Assembly (NCBI RefSeq): GCF_037126465.1
Contig: NW_026999295.1
Coordinates: forward strand, 2,294,001-2,358,000
Reading direction: 5' to 3'
DNA from: Ornithodoros turicata
Lineage: Eukaryota > Arthropoda > Arachnida > Ixodida > Argasidae
DNA: 64,000 nucleotides
Position numbers and translations under genes: made by a program. Below the pieces are notes generated by a model, which made no database searches, had not been told where the DNA came from, and saw only the letters and a list, made by a program, of their open reading frames with translations. Positions 41,919-52,983 of this stretch are shown here, in pieces (position 1 is the stretch's first letter; every line of letters starts with the position of its first letter).

Positions 41919-42419
41919 AGTTTCAGAATAAAAAAAAATAAAACAGATCAGAAGAATCTTATCTCATCACGCGCGAAGTGTAATAATCTTGAATAAGAGA
42001 GAGCTGGGGCGCGTTGTCGGCCAAGTCATCCCGACGTCGCTCGCATTCGCAGCTCGTCATCGTCACTGCGACGCTGGAAGGATGACAATACCCTCCCAGC
42101 CGCCTTCCAACGCGACGCCATTCACCTCCTCTCCTGCCCTCCTTTCCGCGACGCTCCGGCGACATTACTCTTGAAACGCCGACGCTTGTTTACCGGTGCA
42201 AAAACTAATTTCTTCTTGCGTATCAAGCATGTTCTGAACTTGATAACACATAGCTTTTCGTTTTGCAAAAAAACGTTAAATTTCACACTCTAATTCAAAG
42301 TCAGTAACACAAAATATGTTGCGGATACGATAAGTCGGCCAATGACGTGCTGCTAAAGATCGTCTGCTCCCTGCTTCTTTGTGTGAGTCGGCGCGCTGTG
42401 CGGAAGCTAGATAAAAAGT
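41919..42419. other. Region between divergent BEN and Myb/SANT genes
   Basis: No coding support. It includes a GC-rich part (about 42000-42180) and would hold the promoters of both genes; TAGATAAAAAG at about 42408 could be a TATA-like element for the plus-strand gene. Confidence 0.4.
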
Positions 42420-42575
42420 TCAAACAAGCCTGGAGAGCTAGTCATTTATGAAGATTTGGTAAGTTTTGCAATTTTATAAGTATGATGAACCTTACTGGGC
42501 GATTTTATCGCTTCCCTAATCGCTTATCGCTTCCCTTATCGCTTCCATGTTCAACTACTTTCGCATTTCAGAAGT

Positions 42576-43416
42576 ATGGCAATGTCGGAGGCTCAGAAGA
42601 TGCAGTTGCTTGCGTTCATGGAACAATACCCTGAGCTGTGTAATAGCCGAACGTTCCAGCAAGGGGAAACCAAGCAGGACCGAAAGAAAAAGTGGGACGA
42701 TATCGCGTCGACCCTAAATGCCCTAGGAGGCATTGTGAAAAACGCTGGCGGGTGGCAGCTACTGTGGAGAAACTGGCGGTACCGTGTCCGCAGAAATGTA
42801 CGGGCGAGTATCTGCAGCATCACGGCGACTGGTGGTGGAGATGACACGGAATTACGCGAGGGGACAGAGCCTGGGGAGGAAGACGTGGCGCGCGTTGTGG
42901 ACGTCGCGTCTTGTCGCCAGGGTCTGGACTCTCGCGTAATGGTCTTGGTCGGCTGGGACACGGTGGTAGGGATTGCCACAAACCTTACCGAAGACGGCGA
43001 ACTGCTACCACCAGAAGTAAGTGTACTATGTCACATTACATGTGCTCCATGTCAAACCTATCTGCGGTGAACTTTTATATTGCATGATTACTGAACAGAG
43101 ATAAAATAATTTCATCATGTACTTAATAGCATGCAAATTGTACGGTTTTGCAGGCCCCTCCCCAACCAGCAGAGGAGGCCACAATCTCGCATGAAGAGGG
43201 ACGTGTACCTGTGGTATGCACACCAATCATATATTCCCAATTCAAAGACCGTTTTTTTTACCGCTTTTACAGGACACCGTCCCTGAAAGAAGCACTCCAG
43301 TGCCCAATCTGGCCATCCCCCAGCCAGCAACCTTTTTTGTTTTTGCTTTTAATAAACGTTTTATGATAGGCGTCCTTGAGCGATGCCCGCGTTTGTCTGT
43401 TTGTTATTGCTTTTAA
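42576..43416 (+). CDS. Myb/SANT-like DNA-binding protein gene, four exons
   Basis: ATG at 42576 opens an exon ending at 43016. Predicted structure: 5'UTR exon ending 42458 (donor G|GTAAGT), acceptor TTTCAG| to 42572; exon 42572-43016 (donor GAA|GTAAGT); exon 43154-43213 (acceptor TTTTGCAG, donor GTG|GTATGC); exon 43273-43416 (acceptor TTTTACAG, stop TAA). All coding joins are phase 0. The first about 70 residues form the domain: M-Q-L-L-A-F-M-E-Q-Y-P-E-L, K-K-K-W-D-D-I-A-S-T-L-N-A-L-G, W-Q-L-L-W-R-N-W-R, with the spaced tryptophans of Myb/SANT-like proteins found with Harbinger transposons and as host genes. The predicted protein is about 214 residues. An AATAAA at about 43350 inside the last coding exon is odd. 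Confidence 0.65.
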
Positions 43417-43645
43417 TGAACGTTTTATGATGGCTTGATTCATTACCTGTTGTTGCGCGCGGACTATGAACATATCCGAGACAAGTTTTCGGCGTCCATG
43501 AGCGATGACCGCGTTTGTTTGTTTGTTCATGCTTTTACTGAACGTGTTATGATGGCTTGATTCATTGCTTGTTCTGCGCGGACCTCGAATGGCGCGTTTG
43601 CGGCGTCCTTGGGCAATGCCCGCGTTTGTTTGTTTTATTAAATAT
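43346..43645 (+). repeat. Degenerate about 115-bp tandem repeat
   Basis: Three copies of a unit containing GCTTTTAATGAACGTTTTAT-GATGGCTTGATTCATT and GGCGTCCTTGAGCGATGCCC-GCGTTTGTTTGTTTG at about 43370, 43490 and 43603. It begins inside the last exon of the Myb/SANT gene. Confidence 0.75.
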
Positions 43646-44394
43646 ATGGAACACGCGTTGTTAGAGTGATCTTGATAAGACGTCCGCGGAATCGTTGCGC
43701 CCGTGTTTGGGTGATAGTAGGGCGTTCTTTGGCGTGTGTGTGTGTGCCTTCCCTTTTATTGAGCATGTCATGCGATTCGCGTGTGATGCCCTGTGGATCG
43801 GGACACGGGCGGTGAGAGGTATACCCCGTTTTTGTTTCTTTGTCGTTCGGCGGGACAATGCGTCATTATCGACTGTTTCCCTCAGCGTTTCTTTTTCTCT
43901 GTTTCATACCTCCTTTTTCTCTTCACTGCGCCATGCGACACGTGTTGTTACGAAAGGAATTTGATGAGATGCCGTGCCCTTGCCTTTTTTGTGCGTATGT
44001 TTAGATAATGCTGAGAGAAGACTCTGGTTCTTTTCCCCCTTTTACTGAACATGATGCCACACATGTTGTTACAGAAGGACTTTGACGAGACGCCCAGGCC
44101 GTTTTTGTGCGTATGTTTGGTAAAGCTGGCTAATGACGAAAGAATATTACTTTTTTTGTGGTTTTCTTTCATTAAACTTTCGGTGGCACCGTACCGCAGT
44201 CAATCGACTGGCCGCGCATCATCTTTCTATGTGAAACCAGGAGACGCATGCAACTGACTACAGCAGGCTGTGAAATTAATGCACATGACATTTATCGCAA
44301 GGAACTGTATGGACAGGTTTTTGTTGGCGACGACAACAGTACATGCGGTCGAGGGCGGTCTTCTGAAACCCGTGCCGTAATGCCTCGGTAGTGG
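43646..44394. other. Unassigned noncoding stretch, further decayed repeats
   Basis: Two segments (about 43930-44010 and 44050-44130) share CATG-CACA-GTTGTTAC-GAAGG and TTTTGTGCGTATGTTT. Probably older copies of a related repeat. No gene is supported. Confidence 0.45.
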
Positions 44395-44904
44395 AGTACA
44401 CGGTTCCGGGACATTTCATCGAACGTCGTTTGGTCGAAAGCCGTTTGATCGAACGCCGTTTGATCGAAACGGCAGCGGTCGTTTGATCGATTTCTTTTAT
44501 TGGTTCACTTGTAGCGTTTATGTAACAAAAACACGAAGAAAAACAAAAGAAAGCGTCAGTCGTAGATGCTGTTATCCTAGGGAATATTTAACCCTGTGTA
44601 ATACGCTTGCCCATAAACACATTCCTCATCCTAACCCACTTCTTCGCATCCAGAAAGCGGTCCAAGGGCCTGGGTTGTTCACCCTCTCCCGTTCGACAAC
44701 TTCATAGGTTTTTCTTCTCTGACAGATAGTGACTAAACATGACATACACGCCTTTCACCCCTAGTCCCCCAACACTTTGTCAAATAATAATTGACGTCAA
44801 TTGTCAAATATTAAACAGTTTTGACAAATAAATAAATAAATGAGATTCTTGAATGGTTTATTCGCGTCGAACGTGGACAAATTTTAACAATGTAGTATTA
44901 ATGT

Positions 44905-45260
44905 TTGTAGTCAATAACTGACATTGTATAGGAGAAAGAACAGTTTTAGTTTATTTAGTTTGCGCCTATGTGCAAGTGAATCTAAATTTGGTTCTTGCAA
45001 CATATATGGAACTGAAGAAGTCCCTCGAATCCCAGACAATATAAGCCGGGGAGCTGATCTCTGTACTTTGTCTACTTTTTCCTTCTTCTTCTTTTTCTTT
45101 CTTTCTTTTTTTTTATTGCGTGCATGTGTAGGGATCCCAGACTGCAGATGCATACTCTAACCAAGGTTGAACTAAGGTTTTATATGGCTGTTAATTTAAT
45201 ATCATTATTTTGTACCATGACGAAACTTTCCTTCTTAGCATCCATAGACTTCGAGAGGCT
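44905..45260 (-). pseudogene. LINE RT C-terminal fragment
   Basis: On minus: L-E-Y-A-S-A-V-W-D-P-Y-T, then K-V-Q-R-S-A-P-R-L-I-L-S, L-A-H-R-R-K-L-N-K-L-K-L-F-F-L-L-Y-N, the hallmarks of the C-terminal end of a CR1/Jockey-type ORF2. A purine (A/G) expansion (about 45073-45115) interrupts the frame between them. Confidence 0.75.
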
Positions 45261-45269
45261 TTCGCGCAC
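45261..45269 (+). repeat. 9-bp target duplication, left
   Basis: TTCGCGCAC, identical to 46344-46352. Confidence 0.85.
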
Positions 45270-46343
45270 GAATCCAGGACAATTGCTCACCGGACAATTG
45301 CTCACCAAAAAACTGCTGAGGCCGGACAATTCCTCACCACAGAACCGCTGAAGCCGGATAACTGCTCACCGCCTCATTAACCGCACTTATATGCAATTTT
45401 ATTTCGCGTTTTTATGTGATGTGATTTTATTTCTTGTTTATGGCGCTCATATACGTGACTTTTTTATGTTAGCTGAACTTGGGTTACCTCGAAATAAAAT
45501 GATCGAAATCCCCATTGCAAAATAAACTACTGTAAATAAATGTTATCTGACTAAAAATACACAGTCGCGCGCGGGAAACTGTCAACAGCGAACTTAGACT
45601 AACCTGGACATAGCAATGCAAACACTGGACTTGGACTAACCTAATACGTGCTGTTCAGTCGTGTCCATCCTGCTAAGCCAATCGGGCGCTAAAATGTGGC
45701 TTGCGTTCGCTAAACCGACTTGGACAGACATAGAAAATTCGTGAATTTGAGTGGTTAAATAGAGATGTGTTCTTAAATCTCCCCCGGCTTGTGTCTTGGA
45801 AGATCCTGGTGACGCAGGCATGGGTGTGCCGAGAGGGGAGCAAGGTCACTTGTGAAAATTGTGCACCCTTTATTCATAGGTCATGATTTTTTTTCTAATA
45901 ATATGAACCTGTGAACACCCACACAGTCTGCAGCGTCCGCCCCAGGGAAGGAGGTGAGGTGAATGCACGCTTTGCCCCTGTAAGCACTTTGCTGTCCACC
46001 CCTTGAAAAAAAATCCTATTGGAACGTCCCATGGACTCAGGTCCTGACAAAGACGCTTCAGGCGTGCCTGCAAGTGGACGACCTCTCGCCTCAGCCTCTT
46101 CACTGGTGGATTTCCTAGATCTATTTGAAGCAACTTAGACAGCTAAAAAAGAAGTTCAGCTAATATAAAAAAACTCAAGCGCCATAAACGCGAAATAAAA
46201 TCACAATATAAGTGTGGTGAAAGAGGCGGTGAGTAACTGTCCGGCTTCAACGGTTCCGTGGTGAGCAATTGTCCGGCCTCAGCAGTTTTTTGGTGAGCAA
46301 TTGTCCGGTGAGCAATTGTCCAGTGAGCAATTGTCCGCGCCCC
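45270..46343. mobile_element. MuDR-like non-autonomous element with about 200-bp inverted ends
   Basis: Arms 45270-45480 and 46150-46343 are inverted copies: GGACAATTGCTCACC repeats, then CTGCTGAGGCCGGACAATT, CTCACCGCCTC, TTTTATTTCGCGTTT and TTAGCTGAACTT. The 9-bp target duplication and long inverted ends fit the Mutator superfamily. The left arm has a small internal duplication. No transposase is present. Confidence 0.85.
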
Positions 46344-46352
46344 TTCGCGCAC
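46344..46352 (+). repeat. 9-bp target duplication, right
   Basis: TTCGCGCAC, identical to 45261-45269. Confidence 0.85.
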
Positions 46353-47109
46353 ATAGGGCTATCCCATTTCAGATAGTTCCCTTTACTTTTGGCGCCAGCA
46401 ATGAAAATGATGCCCAGAAGAGGCACAGACTATCGGCTGCTCGCAACCTGAGGCCATTTGCTTCAACATGTGTCCTACGGTTCGCCGGATTCTTCCGCAT
46501 TGTTCTGTTCAGCTCTGCTGTTCGTGAATGACAAAGGTCTGCAAATAACCAGAGGTCTTCCCTGTTTAGTTAAAAAAAGAAAAAAAGAAGAAGAAGCAGA
46601 GGACACTGATTGCCTGCTTCCGTATGCTCGAGTCAAAAGTTACAGAAAAGAGGTGCTAAGGACACGCTGCAAGCTTTGAACTGCCTTCGAACAAATGTCT
46701 TTCGAACAAACGGCGTCGACCAACCGGCTTTCGATCAAACGGCTTTCGATCAAACGGCTTTCGACTAAGCGGCGTTCGATCAAACGGCTTCGATCAAACG
46801 ACGTTCGACCAAACGGCGTTCGAACAAATGGGCGGACACCGGAGTGGTTATACGGAATGGCTCGACATGGATCACGCGTCGCATGCCGACATCCCGTAAG
46901 ACGAACCCCCCAACGGTTTTATAACAACGGACTTAGCGCCGATATCACGATATTGGAAATCAGTACTTTGTCGGCGGATAAGTAAGTTACAGAGATAAAA
47001 CGTGAAATTTAATTCTGCAGCAATCCTGCAGCAAGCAAAAGCTGTGGAGATTCATGGTTACTGCCCGACATGTTAGTTGCTGACTAGAACCACTGGGCCA
47101 CGATTTCAG

Positions 47110-49244
47110 CGCTGTGATATTTGCAAAAAGGTAGTAACCTCGACAGAACAAGTGAAGAAAGGGAGTTTCTTCATAACGGTGGACCGGAAACAACAACTGC
47201 AGAAGCTGCTCAAGGCAACGGGTGAAATTGTCGGGAAGACGTTGAAAGACCTTGCAACGTCACGTCATGGAAGAGTTTACCGTGACATAACTGATGGACT
47301 ACTCTACAAGAAGGTTCGGTATGAGAGGAAACTGTTGTGGTGTGATCTGACTCTCACTATGAACAGTGATGGTTCACCTGTAATCAAGTCTAGCAAGGGA
47401 TCTATTTGGCCCATACAAGTCTCACTGAATGAGTTCCCTGTGCCACACCGTTGGAAAACCTTTATGATAGCCGCAGTTTGGTTCGCTAAGGAGCACCCGC
47501 TAGCACATTTGTACCTAAAAAGATTTGTGGAGAGGTTCAATGCACTTGGGGAGGTCACATGGACTTTTGCTGGCCAAATTGTGCAGTCTTCTGTCAGCAT
47601 AGTGTCTTGCTGCGTTGATTCGCCAGCACGTGCAGCCCTTCTCAATGCCAAGCAGTTGAATGGGTACTATGGCTGTTCTTGGTGCCTGCAGAAGGGTACA
47701 CTTGTTGGTGGTGAGCATACTGCTAACCTCACGTCAACGGCTTTCCTGATATGTGCATGGGGAAGACTAACCATTCATTCAGGGAAGGGGGTGCACATTA
47801 CCTTAATGGGATTATCATAGACGCAGGAAAGTGCAGCAGGTCCATGCACATATAAAAGGAATGCAGAAATACTACAAGCTAGAGGTAATCCAGAGATCAT
47901 ACTGCATGTCCTTGCAGTTACATTTCTTATTGGTGATCATCCATTTGCAGCTGCTTTGGTTCACGTTATATGTCCCCCTTTTCAGGAACCGTGAAGTATA
48001 CATTTGAAGGGCAGTCTATGGTTGAGAGGAGCACCGACATGGTTGTTGCTGCAATGACTGTTACAGCTGCAAGATTGTGCCCTGTTGACGGAATCATAGG
48101 CCCATCAGCTGTGGCAAAGTTGTGCCGTCTGGACCTGGTTTGGGGTTTTCTTCCAGACTATTTGCACTGTGTTTCGGAGGGTGTGGCCTCCCAGCTTACA
48201 GAACTGTGGCTATGTTCTACCGGAAGCTCGTGGTACATTGGGAATCGGATTAACGAGCTTAATCAGCGTGTTATGAGAATTCGGCCACCCCTCTTTTTTA
48301 CCAGGTCACCTAGGCCGCTCTCTGAGAGGGCATACTGGAAAGCGACGGAGTTGAAGTTTTGGCTTCTATACTATGGTGTGCCCTGCCCGCAGGATATTTT
48401 GCCACATAAATATCTAACCCACTTTTCCTTACTGTCAGAGAGTGTATTCTTGCTGCTAAAAGCAGCAGTAAATGAGTGTGACATCACGCTCGCTGACAAA
48501 ATGCTAAACCAGTTTGTTCAGGAAATGGCTGTTTTGTACGGAAAAGGGAGCTTCACTTTTAACGTTCATCAACTTGTTCATTTAGCGAAATCTGTGCAAA
48601 TGACAGGTCCACTATGGGCGACCTCAACATTCCCTTTCGAAGGGGGTAATGGTGACATTGTGAAGCTCGTATCGGCAGCAAATGGTGTGCTTCATCAAAT
48701 AGCCGAGAGGTGCATCATGCAAGGATTGTTGAAGTCTCTGACAAGTATAGTGATTCTTCCAACGTTTCTGAAAGAACAGCTCCAGTCAATATCAAGAAAG
48801 CAAGAAGAAAAAAGCACTTCAGTGTTGGGTGCACCAGTGCATGGATCTCAATTAGAACAGTGCATGCAAGACTTGGTTGCAAATGCTGTGGGTGAGGTGG
48901 AATCAGTAAGTGAATATCTCACGGCCAAGATCAAAGGAGTGGTTGTCCATAGTGCTCAGTATAAAAGGACAGAGAAGACGTGTTCAGAGTATATCGAAAC
49001 GAAAGATGACACGTTGTGCCGGATCATGAGGGTCCTTATGGTGAATGGTGATATTCTACTTGTGTGCCAACAGTTAATTTTAGTGCAGCACGTCTTAACA
49101 TTCCTTTATGGTGCTGATCATCCACCTGCAAATGTCGACCTGTACATCATCCCGCATGCTGACATTATTTCACCATGTGTGTATTTGGAATTACGCAGCA
49201 AGATGTATGTTGCAAAAATTCCTAATCTTTATGAGAGAGATTAG
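47110..49244 (+). CDS. EnSpm/CACTA-type transposase gene, two exons with one intron
   Basis: Exon 47110-47710 and exon 47986-49244 join in phase 1 through donor GGTG|GTGAGC (47711) and acceptor CCCCCTTTTCAG| (47985); the 275-bp intron carries stop codons in the exon frame, while both exons are fully open (about 619 codons). Exon 1 has C-D-I-C-K, L-T-M-N-S-D-G-S-P-V-I-K-S-S and G-Y-Y-G-C-S-W-C; exon 2 has V-D-G-I-I-G-P-S, L-V-W-G-F-L-P-D-Y-L-H-C-V, W-K-A-T-E-L-K-F-W-L-L-Y-Y-G and N-V-H-Q-L-V-H-L. These are blocks of the Transposase_21/DUF4218 family found in CACTA elements. No ATG is near the start; acceptor GATTTCAG| at 47109 suggests an upstream exon not recognised. It may be a live transposon gene or a host gene derived from one. 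No CACTA termini are seen. Confidence 0.75.
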
Positions 49245-50100
49245 GTAGCTGAAGCATTTGCTAAGAGAAACGTGATACCATCCTTGATAAGATAAGAGTA
49301 TTCAAAGATGACAGTAAATGAGCAGTGAGGTGATGTAGATTTTTTTTTTTTTTTCGTGTTCAACAAGAACTAAAATGAGCTCCTGTGAAAGAATGACGAG
49401 CACAGGTGGTCGACAGTGTGAGCACACGGCCTCTGTTCCACGCATTTTTCAAGAATTATTTCATCATGAAAAGAGTGCATTGCAGACCCTGAGGATGTCG
49501 TGACGTAACATGGTGCCATGGCATGTGATCCACCACATATGGCGTCACTGCTGAAACATAATAGATACGTGGTGCATGAGCTGAGAACAAAACAGGCTCC
49601 TTGCTTTCTTTCGGATCCTTTTTAATCGTGTGCAATTTTTAGGAAATGGAGTGCAACATACTTCTTCAGAGTATTTCCCTTTCTTTATTGTTTACCTACG
49701 ACTACGTAAAGTGTCGCTCAAAAGTACAAAACAAGTTTTGTAGGCATACTATAGCTGGTATGCCATACTAAAACCCGGACGTTCAGGTTCATGCATAATA
49801 AATTTGTTTATCTGTGTACAATAACTATTCTGCTGCTTAAGGGAGGCATGGCAAATGACGTACATACTTGCTCAGAGGCAGTGAGAGGGTTGTTTTATGA
49901 AACAGCATGCAAATAATTTGTGTGATTTCATATTTTATGTGTCACGAAAGGTAACAAAACAGAAAATTTATTGACCCATTGCTTTGGAACAAGAAATGCT
50001 GTTTGAGGGAATAATTGCTCCCCGACCTACTCCTGCAGAACAAAAAGCATTTGGTATGTGATTTAGCGTGCACCCAAAATATCGCTAGATTGACTGGTGT
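49245..50100. other. Unassigned stretch downstream of the transposase gene
   Basis: Contains an A/T run (49340-49354) and a possible poly(A) signal AATAAA at about 49797. No gene or repeat is clear. Confidence 0.4.
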
Positions 50101-50114
50101 GTATAACACAGAAA

Positions 50115-50580
50115 CCGCAGCCGTGTCTGTACACCAAGGCACACCACAACATGCAGCTTATCATCAGCATGGTGGTGCGCCAGAGAACACCACACCAGGA
50201 TGGTGTGCCCCGCTGTGCACACCACACCATGTTGGTGTATACGCCAGAGAACACCACACCAGTCTGGTGTACACACAGGGACACACCACGCCATGTTGGT
50301 GTGTACACCAGAGAACACGACACCATGCTAGTGTGCATGTCAGGACACACCACACCAGGCTGGTGTGTGCATCAGGACACGCCACATCACTCTGGTGTGT
50401 ACACCAAGATACATCACACCAGGCTGGTGTGTACACAAGGACACACCACACCAGTCTGGTGTGTACACCAGGACACACCACACCAGTCTGGTGTGTACAC
50501 CAGGACACACCACACCGGTCTGGTGTACACACCAGAAAACACCAGGGTACACCAGACCCGGTCTGGTGTTCTTTTCGACA
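50115..50580. repeat. 32-bp minisatellite rich in TGGTGTACACCA palindromes
   Basis: About 13 copies of a 32-bp unit of type CACCAGTCTGGTGTGTACAC-CAGGACACAC. The unit contains internal palindromes, so a single strand could fold at many sites. It ends with the palindrome CACCAGACCCGGTCTGGTG (50543-50561) and TCTTTTCGAC, the inverse of the head of the 37737 repeat. Cysteine-rich reading frames across it are products of the repeat. Confidence 0.9.
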
Positions 50581-50667
50581 GCTATCTCCTTATCACCACC
50601 GTTTGCGATTACGTCTCTCTTCCTTTTGTCTTTGATTCTCGTGCTTATTTGAGCAGGGTTTTCTAAC

Positions 50668-51160
50668 CATATTTTGTGTTAAAAACGATAAAATACCCCA
50701 GTATTTGGGGCACAAAGAAGAGACGAACACGAAGAGCACTGACTGGCAAATGGAAATTTTATTTGACAAAGAGACACCCTTACAATGTTGTGCAAGTAGG
50801 ACAGCCATTCGCGCAGCCCCTCAACTTTTCCCTTTGCCGTCGTCAACGTAGAGCATTCTTGCTCTTAATTAAATTGCAATTGAAGTATTGCACTTAAATA
50901 AGGTATCACAACAACTACACATGAGATCCACATCGCTTCCCCTTTTCACCATAGTGTTGCGGCCCGTCAGCGAATGCCCCGTTATTGCTGTTTTCTCAGT
51001 GGACAGACGCTTTGTGACGTGCTTTCTCCAACCTTTCCTTTCTGTCATGCGCAGAGACATACTGTCGTAACGTATTGGAAGACAAGGTTTCCAACAAAAC
51101 AACTCCGACATTCCTTATCACAAACCCGAAACCTGGGGTATTTTATCGCTTTTAACATGC
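50668..51160. mobile_element. MITE-like element with GATAAAATACCCC inverted ends
   Basis: GTTAAAAACGATAAAATACC (about 50670) and GGTATTTTATCGCTTTTAAC (about 51137) form inverted ends about 490 bp apart. No protein. Confidence 0.65.
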
Positions 51161-51511
51161 ACTACAAAGGGCCCGGTTTTTATCACTTTTGTCACCTTTG
51201 GTATCATATCATAGGTCACATGCGTTGGTCCAAACTCGCGCGAAAGTCACTCTGTTACCTCCTCTAAATGTTCTGAAATTGAGTATTCTTCGGCTTTCTG
51301 CTTGTTGTTCTTCTTTTTACTTTGGGGGGGGGGGGGTTGCACTCGGCAAAGTTTCTTGGCGGTGGCGTGAAGTGACCGTAACAGGTACAATTTGGAAGTG
51401 GAACATTGCAGTGTACGCATGATTATGGCAAGAACAATCTAGAGTACATGACACGGTGACAACAGAGTAACAAGTGCGAAGTGCCGTTGACCGAATTCGT
51501 TTTCGTAGAGT
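51161..51511. other. No recognised feature; G-run
   Basis: Includes a 12-G run near 51326-51337. Nothing else supported. Confidence 0.4.
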
Positions 51512-51710
51512 TTTCGTTTTAGTACATCGTACGCTAACGACTTTGTGCACGGAAGCGATACCCCTGGTGGTTCTGCGCACTGCGCGAAGCTCTCTTTCTG
51601 TTGTGGTTCTGCACACGCGCAGAGCATAAAGAGAGCTTTGCGCATTGCGCAGAACGACCGCGATATCCCTTACGCACGCAAAAGTGACAGCGTACGATAC
51701 GTTAAAACTC
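51512..51710. mobile_element. Small palindromic MITE
   Basis: Left GAGTTTTCGTTTTAGTACAT-CGTACGCT and right AGCGTACGATACGTTAAAACTC are inverted; the centre has a second inverted pair (TCTGCGCACTGCGCGAAGCT / AGCTTTGCGCATTGCGCAGA). About 199 bp, noncoding. Confidence 0.7.
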
Positions 51711-52189
51711 ACTACTATCTGAACCGAGAACAAACGTCTTTGGACGCCGGTCATTCTCAGCCCTTCTTTGCCAACACTGGCTAACATTGTAGAATTCACA
51801 TTATGTCGTTAACAGACGATACAAAACTATAGTCACAGACTAGTCCTGGGTTTAAGGGACCTTTAATGAAACCGAGCCACACTTTGTCATCGTGGATCAG
51901 GCCCCGCTTTACACGTGCCAATCGTCGTCTTCTACACGCTATGAGTTGGAGCTCGGACTTCTGAACAGCAGTACAGCAACGGAGCTGCTTGGTAAAAGTT
52001 TTCCGAGCTGATTCATCACATTTTCCCTCTTGGTTCGGCGTCTGCGCTCGTGCAGTCTCCCCAGGCTTTGTTTGTCTGCTGTAGGTTGCCCCGCGCTCGA
52101 TATCTAGCGATATCTGATGTACAAATTCCCTTTCTCGTCTGCCCGCGCCTCTTTCCACCTGCTTTTCTCATCACGTCATGCTGATCTTT
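51711..52189. other. No recognised feature
   Basis: Short overlapping frames only. Confidence 0.4.
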
Positions 52190-52980
52190 TAAGTTGGCTT
52201 TCTTACATGCCGTTCAGCTATCAGGCAAAACCGGCGCCACAGGAGGTGTCCCTGAAGTCTGGTCATGATCACGCTCTTGTTCACTCTCACACCAGCTACG
52301 CTCTAGCAGTTTACGGCCTCACCTATCCAGGTCATCTCCTTGCACTTTTGCTGGCTCAGAAACGGGCCTTGACGACTATCCTTCACCACGGTCCTCGTGA
52401 TGCCATATCATATGCATTCCCTCTCTTGTCCGTACACAACATCTACGGCCTTTTGAAGTATAAAGTTGCTCTTGTTATGCATTCATTTTACTACACCCCA
52501 TCCACCAGACTTGACCTCTCGTTGCAAAATCTTGTCACTGACTACTATCTCAGGTACGACCCGTACACATTTTGTTATCCCACTGCACGTACGAACTTTG
52601 GTTACTTTTCAATTTCATCTTATGGTAGCAAGGGATGGAATGGACTACCACTCGAGCTACGCTCTACTGTTAGCCGTGCTTGCCTCAAGAGGAATGTTAA
52701 AATGTATTTTTGTACATCATACTAGTGTCATGTTGCGATATTTTGGCTGCATATTTACTGCATACACAGTGCATTTTGTTAATTTCATCTTAATCCCAAC
52801 GTCGTTGTTACCTTTCTTTCTCTTTTTTGGTTCAGTGTTCTGGTTCCACGCTATTTACCATTATTAAACTGTTCTACTTAACTGATTGTTCGTTTTGGAC
52901 TACCACAGGGCTTCACACTCACAGTCCTGTTATAGATCTGTGTCTCTTCTGTAAATGTGCGTTCCGAAATAAATAAAGAA
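52190..52980 (+). pseudogene. CR1/L2-like LINE C-terminal fragment with AAATAAATAAAG end
   Basis: Frame 52190-52725 shows A-V-Y-G-L-T-Y-P-G-H-L, L-L-A-Q-K-R-A-L, N-I-Y-G-L-L-K-Y-K-V-A-L, and G-Y-F-S-I-S-S-Y-G-S-K-G-W-N-G-L-P-L-E-L-R-S, the typical end of a CR1/L2-group ORF2. The 3' UTR ends AAATAAATAAAGAAA near 52980, immediately followed by another LINE fragment. 5' truncated. Confidence 0.75.
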
Positions 52981-52983
52981 ACA

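Larger units (their letters stand above)
44395..46850. mobile_element. DNA-transposon-like element with TCGAACG-type inverted ends
   Basis: The left end repeats TCGAACG-CGTTTGATCGAA units (44400-44490) and the right end their complements (46685-46830). The insert contains a LINE fragment and the inner MuDR-like element. No transposase frame. Exact borders and target duplication are unclear. Confidence 0.6.

Noticed and set aside
50063..50666. Cysteine-rich proteins across the 32-bp array
   Set aside because: Frames on both strands are equally open, as expected for a 32-bp repeat that cycles through all three frames without a stop.
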